Part shown: piece after piece, positions 1-6,766 of the stretch
How positions within the stretch are numbered: position 1 is the first letter of the stretch
Layout of the letters: each line of letters begins with the position of its first letter
Source: an uncultured Muribaculaceae bacterium
GTDB taxonomy: Bacteria > Bacteroidota > Bacteroidia > Bacteroidales > Muribaculaceae
Direction: 5' to 3'
Assembly (NCBI GenBank): GCA_910587185.1
Contig: CAJULY010000002.1
Coordinates: forward strand, 124,001-188,000
Length of the DNA stretch: 64,000 nt
Notes under the pieces: generated by a model
The model's database searches: none
Told to the model about the DNA's origin: nothing
Seen by the model: the letters and a program-made list of their open reading frames with translations, nothing else
Made by a program: the position numbers and the translations under genes

Positions 1-268
1 AATAGACACATCCGTTCGTGCATGCATTGGAAACATACATGGGAATATACATTGAGATTACCTTGCCGAAGCGTTCCAATGTGTAGCGATGGGAGAGACG
101 GGCCATCTGTTCAAGATAGGGAATTGCGGCAGGGGATATGAGCGCCATGAAATCAGAAACATCTCTCTGATCTTTCGTCAGAGCTATTTCCACATCACGG
201 GCGGTTTTCGAAGCAATCTCCCGGGTCGTATCTTCCCAGGAGATGTGCTTTAATTCGTCATAAAACAT
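1..268 (-). CDS. thiH: 2-iminoacetate synthase ThiH, N-terminal part (cut by window edge)
   Basis: The frame opens with ATG at 268 and runs off the left edge, giving about 89 residues. The visible end reads SNACTNGCVY, the start of the radical-SAM cluster motif CxxxCxxC of ThiH; the third cysteine lies just outside the window. ThiH is known to cleave tyrosine to dehydroglycine, which ThiG joins with DXP and the ThiS thiocarboxylate to form the thiazole of thiamin. The gene starts 13 bases after the thiC stop on the same strand, so it is the last visible gene of the thi operon. A thiF-like activator for ThiS is not in view and may follow it (inference). Confidence 0.9.
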   Translation of the reverse strand, partial: MFYDELKHISWEDTTREIASKTARDVEIALTKDQRDVSDFMALISPAAIPYLEQMARLSHRYTLERFGKVISMYIPMYVSNACTNGCVY

Positions 269-281
269 GTCTTGATCTCTT

Positions 282-1988
282 TTATTTGTCAGCTTCGCAA
301 TCGTCAACTAACTTACGGGTGATTCTCATCGCGCAGAAGTTCGGGCCGCACATTGTGCAGAAGTGATCATCGTTCTTGTGACTCTCGACATAATATTGTT
401 TTGCTCTGGCAGGATCGAGCGACAGATTGAACTGATCTTTCCAGCGGAATTCAAAACGGGCTTTGCTGAGAGCGTCGTCTCTTATCTGGGCGCCCGGATG
501 TCCTTTGGCGAGGTCGGCTGCGTGAGCTGCAATTTTATAGGTTATCACTCCGTTTCTGACATCTTCGAGATTCGGCAATGCCAGATGCTCTTTCGGAGTC
601 ACATAGCAGATCATGGCGGTTCCCATCCAAGCGATCTGTGCGGCTCCGATTGCGGATGTTATATGGTCATAGCCCGGAGCGATGTCGGTTGTGAGTGGGC
701 CGAGAGTATAGAACGGGGCTTCATGGCATTTTTCAATCTGGCGGTCCATGTTCTCGCGTATTTTATGCATGGGGACGTGTCCCGGGCCCTCAATGAGCAC
801 CTGGACATTATGACGCCATGCGATCTCTGTGAGCTCACCGAGCACATCCAGTTCAAGGAACTGAGAACGGTCATTGGCGTCATGTATGGACCCGGGCCTG
901 AGGCCGTCGCCGAGCGATACTGCCACATCATATTGTTCAAGAATTTCACATATTTCCTCAAAATGAGTGTAGAGGAAGTTTTCTTCGCCGTGCATGACAG
1001 CCCAGCTCGTCATTATCGATCCTCCTCGCGACACGATTCCTGTCAATCGTTCCCCAACCATGTCCGCATGAGCCCTCAAGGCGCCGGCATGGATTGTAAA
1101 ATAATCGACACCCTGCTCAGCCTGTTCGATGAGGGTATCGCGATATATTTCCCAAGTGAGGTCTTCGATTTTACCGTTTACTTTTTCAAGGGCCTGATAA
1201 ACGGGTACCGTTCCCATCGGCACAGGACAATTTCTGATAATCCACTCACGGGTCTCGTGGATATTGTCGCCTGTCGAAAGGTCCATAAGTGTGTCTCCAC
1301 CCCAATAACAGCTCCACACGGCCTTGCTTACTTCCTCTTCGATTCCGGAAGAAAGGGCGGAGTTACCGATATTGGTATTGAGTTTTACCAGAAAATTACG
1401 GCCGATAATCATCGGTTCTGCTTCCGGGTGGTTTATGTTGGCAGGAAGCACTGCTCGGCCGGAGGCTATTTCATCACGTACAAACTCCGGATTGATATGG
1501 CTTTTGATTCCAAGAGCGTCGGCATTGGAGTTTTCACGGATAGCCACATATTCCATTTCAGGGGTGATGATTCCCTGGCGTGCGAGAGCCATCTGGGTGA
1601 TGGCTTTGCCTTTCTTTGCTCTGCGCGGTGCATATCTGTGAGCGAAGCGGATATTGTCGAGTGATTTGTCAGTTTCTCTCGCTTTGCCGTAATCGGAGGT
1701 TATCGATGGCAGTTGTTCGAGATCGTCGCGGCTGGCAATCCACTCCTCACGCATGCGCGGGAGGCCCTTGTTGATGTCTATAGTTATGGTCGGATCGGTG
1801 TAGGGTCCGCTCGTATCATAAACTGTTACGGGGGCATTTTCAGTAGTCACTTTCTCTCCATTGATGATTTTCACCGTTGGAGTGAGATTGATCTGTCTCA
1901 TCGCGACTTTGACTGGGTGAATCTTCCCCGGAATGTGGATTTTTTCAGAGGAGGGATAGGAACTGATGTTTATGTTTTCTATTTCCAT
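282..1988 (-). CDS. thiC: Phosphomethylpyrimidine synthase ThiC
   Basis: A 568-residue protein matching ThiC, the radical-SAM enzyme that rearranges aminoimidazole ribotide into HMP-phosphate, the pyrimidine half of thiamin. The C-terminal cluster motif CxxCxxxxC is at Cys544, Cys547 and Cys552 (CTMCGPNFC). The central barrel carries conserved stretches such as RGGSIMTSW and EGPGHVPMH. It starts with ATG at 1988 (MEIENINISS), 17 bases after the thiG stop. Length and motifs are normal for the family. It sits in the riboswitch-controlled operon, so its expression should fall when thiamin pyrophosphate is plentiful. Confidence 0.97.
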   Translation of the reverse strand: MEIENINISSYPSSEKIHIPGKIHPVKVAMRQINLTPTVKIINGEKVTTENAPVTVYDTSGPYTDPTITIDINKGLPRMREEWIASRDDLEQLPSITSDYGKARETDKSLDNIRFAHRYAPRRAKKGKAITQMALARQGIITPEMEYVAIRENSNADALGIKSHINPEFVRDEIASGRAVLPANINHPEAEPMIIGRNFLVKLNTNIGNSALSSGIEEEVSKAVWSCYWGGDTLMDLSTGDNIHETREWIIRNCPVPMGTVPVYQALEKVNGKIEDLTWEIYRDTLIEQAEQGVDYFTIHAGALRAHADMVGERLTGIVSRGGSIMTSWAVMHGEENFLYTHFEEICEILEQYDVAVSLGDGLRPGSIHDANDRSQFLELDVLGELTEIAWRHNVQVLIEGPGHVPMHKIRENMDRQIEKCHEAPFYTLGPLTTDIAPGYDHITSAIGAAQIAWMGTAMICYVTPKEHLALPNLEDVRNGVITYKIAAHAADLAKGHPGAQIRDDALSKARFEFRWKDQFNLSLDPARAKQYYVESHKNDDHFCTMCGPNFCAMRITRKLVDDCEADK

Positions 1989-2005
1989 TGTTTTGTTCTC
2001 GGAAT

Positions 2006-2779
2006 TTAGTCAAGAAATGATGTGAGCGGACTGGTTGCCTGAGCGAAACTGCTTACCGCTCCAAGACCAGCGAGATAACCTTTGCGGCCTGCTTCAACGG
2101 CAAGTTTGAATGCGACAGCCATCTCTACCGGATTTTCAGCGACGGCTATGGCGGTGTTTACCAGAACGGCATCGGCTCCCATTTCCATAGCTTCAGCGGC
2201 ATGTGACGGTGCTCCAAGTCCGGCATCGATCACAACCGGGACGCGGCTTTCGGCTATGATGATCTCCAGAAGATCGCGGGTCTTCAGACCTTTGTTGGTG
2301 CCGATAGGTGCGCCGAGAGGCATTACGGCAGCCGATCCAACCTCTTCGAGACGTTTGCACAGAACGGGATCGGCCTGAATGTAGGGGAGAACGTGAAAGC
2401 CGTCTTTGGCAAGTTGCTCAGTGGCGATGAGGGTTTCGATAGGATCCGGCAGAAGATATTTCGGATCAGGATGGATCTCGAGTTTGATGAAATCCGTCCC
2501 GAAACATTCGCGGGCGAGATGTGCTGCCATAACAGCTTCTTTTGCATCCCTGACTCCGGAGGTGTTGGGCAGGAACTGCACATGTTCACGATTGATATGA
2601 CGGAGCATATCGTCCTCTTCCTCGTTTTGCATGTCGATGCGCTTCATGGCCACGGTTATCATCTCGGAACCGGAAGCCAAAATGGACTGGAGCATAAGCT
2701 CGTTCGATGCGAACTTGCCTGTGCCCACAAAGAGGCGCGATGTGAAGTCGCGTCCTCCTATGGTCAGAATATCTTTCAT
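2006..2779 (-). CDS. thiG: Thiazole synthase ThiG
   Basis: A 257-residue TIM-barrel enzyme that builds the thiazole phosphate from DXP, dehydroglycine and ThiS thiocarboxylate. Lys99 in the segment FIKLE is the expected Schiff-base lysine. The phosphate-binding segments VVIDAGLGAPSHAAEAM and GADAVLVNTAIA are intact. The ATG at 2779 is clear. It lies between thiE and thiC, with gaps of 38 and 17 bases, consistent with one transcript. Its partners ThiS and ThiH are encoded in the same operon. Confidence 0.97.
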   Translation of the reverse strand: MKDILTIGGRDFTSRLFVGTGKFASNELMLQSILASGSEMITVAMKRIDMQNEEEDDMLRHINREHVQFLPNTSGVRDAKEAVMAAHLARECFGTDFIKLEIHPDPKYLLPDPIETLIATEQLAKDGFHVLPYIQADPVLCKRLEEVGSAAVMPLGAPIGTNKGLKTRDLLEIIIAESRVPVVIDAGLGAPSHAAEAMEMGADAVLVNTAIAVAENPVEMAVAFKLAVEAGRKGYLAGLGAVSSFAQATSPLTSFLD

Positions 2780-2817
2780 TTATATTGAATTATAATGATT
2801 GGTTGAATACTTGTCAT

Positions 2818-3468
2818 TTAACTGTCAGCTTCTTTTACTTCTTTCATGGTGATGCCAAGAAGCTTTTCCATGATTTTTGAAGTGTAAAGCATAGGATCGG
2901 CTGCGTTTATGATGGCTCCGGAAACGGCTATTCCGTTAACTCCGGTTTCCATCAATGCAGGTACGTCCTCAAGAGTGATTCCGCCGACTGCTACGATAGG
3001 GAGTTCAACTCCGGCATCGCGGACCTGCTTTACGATTTCCTTATACCCATCGATACCGATGACGGGAGCCAGTTTTTCCTTTGTGGTGGTATATCTGAAA
3101 GGCCCGAGTCCGACATAGTCAACGTCTTTACCTTTGAACGCGAGAATATCTTCCGCAGTATTGGCGGTTACTCCTATTATGGCGTTAGGACCAAGAAGTT
3201 CGCGGGCCTCCATAGGATTCATATCTTCTTTACCGAGATGCACTCCTGAGACTTTCAGATCGTTGACCACGTTCACACGGTCATCTATTATAAGGAATGC
3301 GTCATGTTCCCGACACATGTCTATCAGCTGAAGGGCTGTCTCTTTCACTTCTTCATCCGTGGAATTCTTCATTCTGAGTTGAATCCAGCGGCAACCGCCT
3401 TCTATTGCCATCTGGACTTCCTCTGCTATGGAATATCTGTCGGAATGGTGGGTTATGAACTGTAACAT
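2818..3468 (-). CDS. thiE: Thiamine-phosphate synthase ThiE
   Basis: A 216-residue TIM-barrel protein that couples HMP-pyrophosphate to thiazole phosphate. Typical ThiE segments are present in order: WIQLRMKN, FLIIDDRV, GVHLGKED, IIGVTANT, DYVGLGPF followed by TTTKEK, and VAVGGIT. It starts at ATG 3468. The gene directly upstream encodes a second, divergent protein of the same fold (TenI-like). This copy keeps the full synthase signature, so it is the likely true synthase. Confidence 0.95.
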   Translation of the reverse strand: MLQFITHHSDRYSIAEEVQMAIEGGCRWIQLRMKNSTDEEVKETALQLIDMCREHDAFLIIDDRVNVVNDLKVSGVHLGKEDMNPMEARELLGPNAIIGVTANTAEDILAFKGKDVDYVGLGPFRYTTTKEKLAPVIGIDGYKEIVKQVRDAGVELPIVAVGGITLEDVPALMETGVNGIAVSGAIINAADPMLYTSKIMEKLLGITMKEVKEADS

Positions 3469-3479
3469 AAATTTTGGAT

Positions 3480-4091
3480 TTAGATATTATTCAATGTTTG
3501 CGTGAAGCTCCTGAGGTTCTTGCGGAATTCCTCGAGATCCGAAGCCCCGGTTAAAGCTCCGAGGGCTGCAAAACCGTCAAAGTCCATGTCAGACAGTGCC
3601 GGTAATCTTTCCGGTGTGATTCCTCCGAGAGCAATTACTTTAATAGTAACGTCTGAAGAAGCTGTTTTGTCGAATTTAAACAATTGTTTTTTTTCAAATC
3701 CGCTTTTATAGCCGTTTTTCGATATGCTGTCGAATATCGGTGAAAGAGTGACATAATCGCAATCGCCACATTCTTTTAATTCACCAAATGAATGACACGA
3801 ACGGCTGTAAGGTCCCCGATAATTAGCCGGAGGAAGGGGGCAACGTCTGTTGAGATGGATGCCTCCGAGGTTGAAACTGTTGAGGAGTTCGAAGTGGCCG
3901 TGCAATCTCAGGCGTGAATGATAGCGCATCGGAATTGATTCTATTAGATTGCGCATGTCGCGAAACGATGCCCGGGGATGTCTGATATGTATCATGTCCC
4001 ATCCGTGATCGAGTATCTCTGCGATCATATTCGGCTCGAAATCTGCAATCTCCTCGGTCGTAAACGCTATTTTGAATTGTGGTTTATCCAC
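3480..4091 (-). CDS. tenI: TenI-like thiazole tautomerase (ThiE-fold paralogue)
   Basis: A 203-residue ThiE/TenI-fold protein. It lacks the ThiE segments for pyrophosphate and metal binding (no IIDDR, no GLGP). It has HIRHP near the N-terminus and SCHSFGEL in the middle, followed by DYVTLSPIF. TenI of Bacillus subtilis has HIR and SVHS in the same order, and its SVHS histidine is the proton carrier for aromatising the thiazole carboxylate; the match supports tautomerase rather than synthase. The start is GTG at 4091, overlapping the thiS stop by 8 bases (GGTGGATAA), which suggests translational coupling. A degenerate ThiE with another role is the alternative. Confidence 0.72.
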   Translation of the reverse strand: MDKPQFKIAFTTEEIADFEPNMIAEILDHGWDMIHIRHPRASFRDMRNLIESIPMRYHSRLRLHGHFELLNSFNLGGIHLNRRCPLPPANYRGPYSRSCHSFGELKECGDCDYVTLSPIFDSISKNGYKSGFEKKQLFKFDKTASSDVTIKVIALGGITPERLPALSDMDFDGFAALGALTGASDLEEFRKNLRSFTQTLNNI

Positions 4092-4284
4092 CGTAGAACG
4101 CTTTTATTATAACCATTTCGTCACTATCGCATAGAATATGCGTTTCATATTCGTTTTTTGGGACAACTTTCCCGTTTACAGCGATCGCGATGCCTGCAGG
4201 ATTTATATCAAGCTCCCGGATTGCAATTGATATGTTGGAATTATCCGGTAGCTCACATGGCTTGCTATTTACTTTAATCTTCAT
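4084..4284 (-). CDS. thiS: Sulfur carrier protein ThiS
   Basis: A 66-residue ubiquitin-like protein beginning MKIKVNSK and ending in the diagnostic Gly-Gly (YGG). The terminal glycine is adenylylated and converted to a thiocarboxylate that donates sulfur to ThiG. The frame stays open well upstream, but the ATG at 4284 is right: it overlaps the thiD stop as ATGA and gives the normal family length. Its 3' end overlaps tenI by 8 bases. The cognate adenylyltransferase ThiF is not in the window. Confidence 0.93.
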   Translation of the reverse strand: MKIKVNSKPCELPDNSNISIAIRELDINPAGIAIAVNGKVVPKNEYETHILCDSDEMVIIKAFYGG

Positions 4285-5111
4285 TTTTCTCGTGTTCTTG
4301 TGATGATGTATTTCATGTGTCTTGGCGCAAAAAGATGGTTGACAGGGCCATGACCATGACCCGTCTTTACTCTTGCACCGGCATTGATGGCATGAGTGAT
4401 GTATATTTTCGCTCTTGTTACAGCCTCTTCGATGTCGAAATCCAGAGCCAGATAGGATGCGATTGCGGAAGAGAGGGTACACCCGGTTCCGTGGGTATTG
4501 GGCGTTTTTACCGCGTCAGCTCTGAGAGTAATGAAATCGGTCTCTCCTTCAAGCGAAAGATAATCAACTTTGACGTCGGTTCTTCCGTTGTCGCCCCCTT
4601 TAAGCAATATGTTACGGCAGCCCATTTCGCGGAAGCGTTTAACCTGGAGCGCCGGATCAGTTTCTCCGGTGAGTTCTATCGCTTCGTTTATATTCGGGGT
4701 AATGAGAAGCGCTTGAGGAAATATGTTGCTGACAATGGAATCGATAGCATTGCGTTCGAGGAGAAGAGATCCGGACGTGGATACCATTACGGGATCGACC
4801 ACAAGATTCCTGACATCATGACGCCTCAGACACTCTGCAGTGATTTCGACAATCTCACGATTGAACAGCATTCCCGTTTTTACGGCGAGGGGAGGAATAT
4901 CCTTCCAGACCATATCTATTTGGGCCGCCACCAGTTCAGGCGCAACACCGTTAATCATGCTGACACCGGTTGTGTTCTGTGCGGTGATAGATGTAATGGC
5001 GGTCATCGCATAGCAGCCGATTGCTGAAATTGTCTTTATGTCGGCCTGGATTCCGGCTCCTCCTGAAGAATCGGACCCTGCAATTGAGAGTATCGGTATG
5101 TAGCGTTTCAT
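4281..5111 (-). CDS. thiD: Hydroxymethylpyrimidine (phosphate) kinase ThiD
   Basis: A 276-residue ribokinase-fold enzyme that phosphorylates HMP and HMP-phosphate to HMP-pyrophosphate, the ThiE substrate. The N-terminal SIAGSDSSGGAG binds substrate, KGG follows at about 171, and NTHGTGC with catalytic-region Cys211 forms the anion hole. It is the first gene of the thi operon, directly behind the TPP riboswitch. A GTCGCG/CGCGAC hairpin ends one base before its ATG. The tail after about residue 255 (GHGPVNHLFAPRH) is typical of Bacteroidetes ThiD. Confidence 0.96.
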   Translation of the reverse strand: MKRYIPILSIAGSDSSGGAGIQADIKTISAIGCYAMTAITSITAQNTTGVSMINGVAPELVAAQIDMVWKDIPPLAVKTGMLFNREIVEITAECLRRHDVRNLVVDPVMVSTSGSLLLERNAIDSIVSNIFPQALLITPNINEAIELTGETDPALQVKRFREMGCRNILLKGGDNGRTDVKVDYLSLEGETDFITLRADAVKTPNTHGTGCTLSSAIASYLALDFDIEEAVTRAKIYITHAINAGARVKTGHGHGPVNHLFAPRHMKYIITRTREK

Positions 5112-5135
5112 GTCGCGGTTTTATTTAAGCGCGAC
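5112..5135 (-). promoter_or_regulatory. Hairpin abutting the thiD start codon (riboswitch expression platform candidate)
   Basis: Six-base perfect arms GTCGCG (5130-5135) and CGCGAC (5112-5117) flank a 12-base loop. The 3' arm is immediately followed by the thiD ATG. There is no run of T after it, so it is better read as a translation-blocking helix than as a terminator. It lies about 50 bases downstream of the TPP aptamer. That ligand binding switches it is inferred. Confidence 0.45.
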
Positions 5136-5182
5136 GATCAGAGGGGCAGTCAATAGCTTTACGGTTGGAAATCATCTGGCAA

Positions 5183-5272
5183 ACAATCCCTGCGCCGGTA
5201 TTAACCGTTTCAGGTTCCAAGGGTATTGATCTCAGCCTGAAAGTACTTGACCTTTCATTTGGCACCCCTTTG
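5183..5272 (-). promoter_or_regulatory. TPP riboswitch (THI box)
   Basis: On the minus strand the leader shows the conserved THI-box parts in order: GGGGTGCC, GGCTGAGATCA followed by TACCC, GAACCTGA, CGGTTAATACCG and CGCAGGGA. The CTGAGA and ACCTGA motifs form the pyrimidine and pyrophosphate sensor helices of the TPP aptamer. It lies in the 5' leader of thiD, ahead of seven thiamin genes, so its ligand and role fit the context. Confidence 0.95.
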
Positions 5273-5283
5273 TCGTGCGACAG

Positions 5284-5291
5284 CAAAAATA
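5284..5291 (-). promoter_or_regulatory. Promoter -7 element of the thi operon
   Basis: TATTTTTG matches the Bacteroidetes -7 consensus TAnnTTTG. A TTG -33 element (5312-5314) lies exactly 20 bases upstream. Transcription would start just before the TPP aptamer. Confidence 0.7.
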
Positions 5292-5315
5292 AGAATAATT
5301 GTTGTAACTACCAAA

Positions 5316-6620
5316 TCATTTTTTGTCGTCTCTATGCCAATGGTTTCTGCGTCGTGGTCTGTCCTTGCGGGTAGATTCTTCGCTGTGAGGTCCGTTTCCC
5401 TGCTTTTGGCGATTTTGTGGGGCGGAAGAAGTGCGGCTGCGTTTTTTTCTCTGCCTTTGTCGCTTGTTCTCCACGGATTCTTCCGTAGTTTCCGCGGGAC
5501 CATTGACGGTAAGTCTTTCAATTTTTTTACCGAGAAACTTCTCAATTCCGGCCCAGCGGCGTCTGTCGCGTTCACTGACAAGCGTGAGCGCTTCCCCGTC
5601 AGCATCGGCACGTGCTGTGCGTCCTATTCTATGGACATAGTCTTCCGCATCATGTGGCACATCGAAATTGACAACCATTGCTATATCATCGATGTCAATA
5701 CCTCGTGCCACTATATCAGTCGCTACAAGGATGTGTATGGTGCCGTTTTTGAAAGCGTGCATGACTTCGTCTCGGCGGCTCTGTTCAAGATCGGAATGCA
5801 TCTCTCCTATTTTGAATTTCGCTTTGCGAAGCTCCCGGGCAAGATCCTTGACTTTAAGTTTAGATGAGGCGAAGACAATAACTCTCTCCGCATGCTTTTT
5901 TGTGAAAATCTCCTTTAGAATGTCAATTTTCTGTGGTTCATAGCAGAAGGCTACCTGCTGGTGGATCTTTTCAGCCGGTTTGGAGACCGCGATCTTTATT
6001 TCGACAGGATCGGTGAGTATTGTTTTTGCAAGCTGCTGGATTTTAGGAGGCATTGTAGCGGAGAACATCAGAGTCTGACGCTCTTTGGGAAGGTGCTTGA
6101 CAATCTGCATTATGTCATCGTAAAAACCCATATCCAACATTCTGTCGGCTTCATCCAGAATAAAAAATGAGACTTTTGATAAATCGACATACCCCATCTG
6201 GAGATGAGCCAAAAGACGTCCCGGAGTGGCAATTACGATATCGGCTCCCATCTTGAGACCTTTTTGCTGTCGGGCGAATGTTGCGCCGTCTGTGCCGCCG
6301 TAGATCGGCAATGAACTGACTGATACAAAATATCCGAATCCCTCGAGCTGATTGTCTATCTGCATGGCAAGCTCACGGGTCGGAGCCATCACGATACAGT
6401 TTACCGCATCATCGGGGAAATCGCCGTCGGCGAGGTTGCTGAGAACCGGAAGAAGATATGCGGCTGTCTTTCCGGTTCCGGTCTGAGCCACAGCTATGAG
6501 ATCATTCCCGTCCAAAGCCGCGGGAATGGCTTTTTCCTGAATTGGGGTACATTCTTCGAAGTGCATTGCGTCAAGTGCGTCAAGCACGTCGTAGTTAAAG
6601 TCGAATTCGTCGAACCTCAT
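5316..6620 (-). CDS. rhlE: DEAD-box RNA helicase, RhlE type
   Basis: A 434-residue ATP-dependent RNA helicase. Motifs in order are the Q motif (CTPIQEKAIP), AQTGTGKT at 45-52, PTRELA at 80-85, ATPGR at 131-135, DEAD at 156-159, SAT at 187-189, and HRIGRTAR at 330-337. After about residue 375 it has a Lys/Arg-rich low-complexity tail, typical of RhlE-like proteins and probably RNA-binding. Likely roles are ribosome assembly or RNA turnover. It is a single-gene unit with its own promoter. No terminator is evident between it and the thi leader. Confidence 0.93.
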   Translation of the reverse strand: MRFDEFDFNYDVLDALDAMHFEECTPIQEKAIPAALDGNDLIAVAQTGTGKTAAYLLPVLSNLADGDFPDDAVNCIVMAPTRELAMQIDNQLEGFGYFVSVSSLPIYGGTDGATFARQQKGLKMGADIVIATPGRLLAHLQMGYVDLSKVSFFILDEADRMLDMGFYDDIMQIVKHLPKERQTLMFSATMPPKIQQLAKTILTDPVEIKIAVSKPAEKIHQQVAFCYEPQKIDILKEIFTKKHAERVIVFASSKLKVKDLARELRKAKFKIGEMHSDLEQSRRDEVMHAFKNGTIHILVATDIVARGIDIDDIAMVVNFDVPHDAEDYVHRIGRTARADADGEALTLVSERDRRRWAGIEKFLGKKIERLTVNGPAETTEESVENKRQRQRKKRSRTSSAPQNRQKQGNGPHSEESTRKDRPRRRNHWHRDDKK

Positions 6621-6658
6621 CGGTCAGTTTTTTAGTATATTCTCTTGTTATTATAGTG

Positions 6659-6666
6659 CAAAAGTA
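6659..6666 (-). promoter_or_regulatory. Promoter -7 element of the DEAD-box helicase gene
   Basis: TACTTTTG fits TAnnTTTG, with a TTG at 6687-6689 exactly 20 bases upstream. The ATG is 38 bases downstream of the element. Confidence 0.7.
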
Positions 6667-6714
6667 CTTTAAATAAGTGAAGTCACCAAATCCTGACGAA
6701 TACTCCATAAAAAA

Positions 6715-6741
6715 GACGCTCCGGGAATGTCTCGGAGCGTC
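6715..6741 (-). terminator. Terminator of the fucosidase-cutC-transglutaminase operon
   Basis: Perfect 9-base arms GACGCTCCG and CGGAGCGTC flank a 9-base loop. On the minus strand the helix is followed by TTTTTTATGG, a good T-run. It lies 26 bases after the transglutaminase-like gene. Confidence 0.85.
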
Positions 6742-6766
6742 CTGACCGGAAAGTCTTATTTTCGGA

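Noticed and set aside
363..1664. Long open frame antisense to thiC on the plus strand
   Set aside because: It has no recognisable domain and lies fully inside thiC, whose protein is canonical; it is a codon-bias shadow.
4285..4482. Upstream extension of the thiS frame to 132 codons
   Set aside because: It lies inside thiD and has no ThiS similarity; ATG 4284, overlapping the thiD stop, gives the family length.
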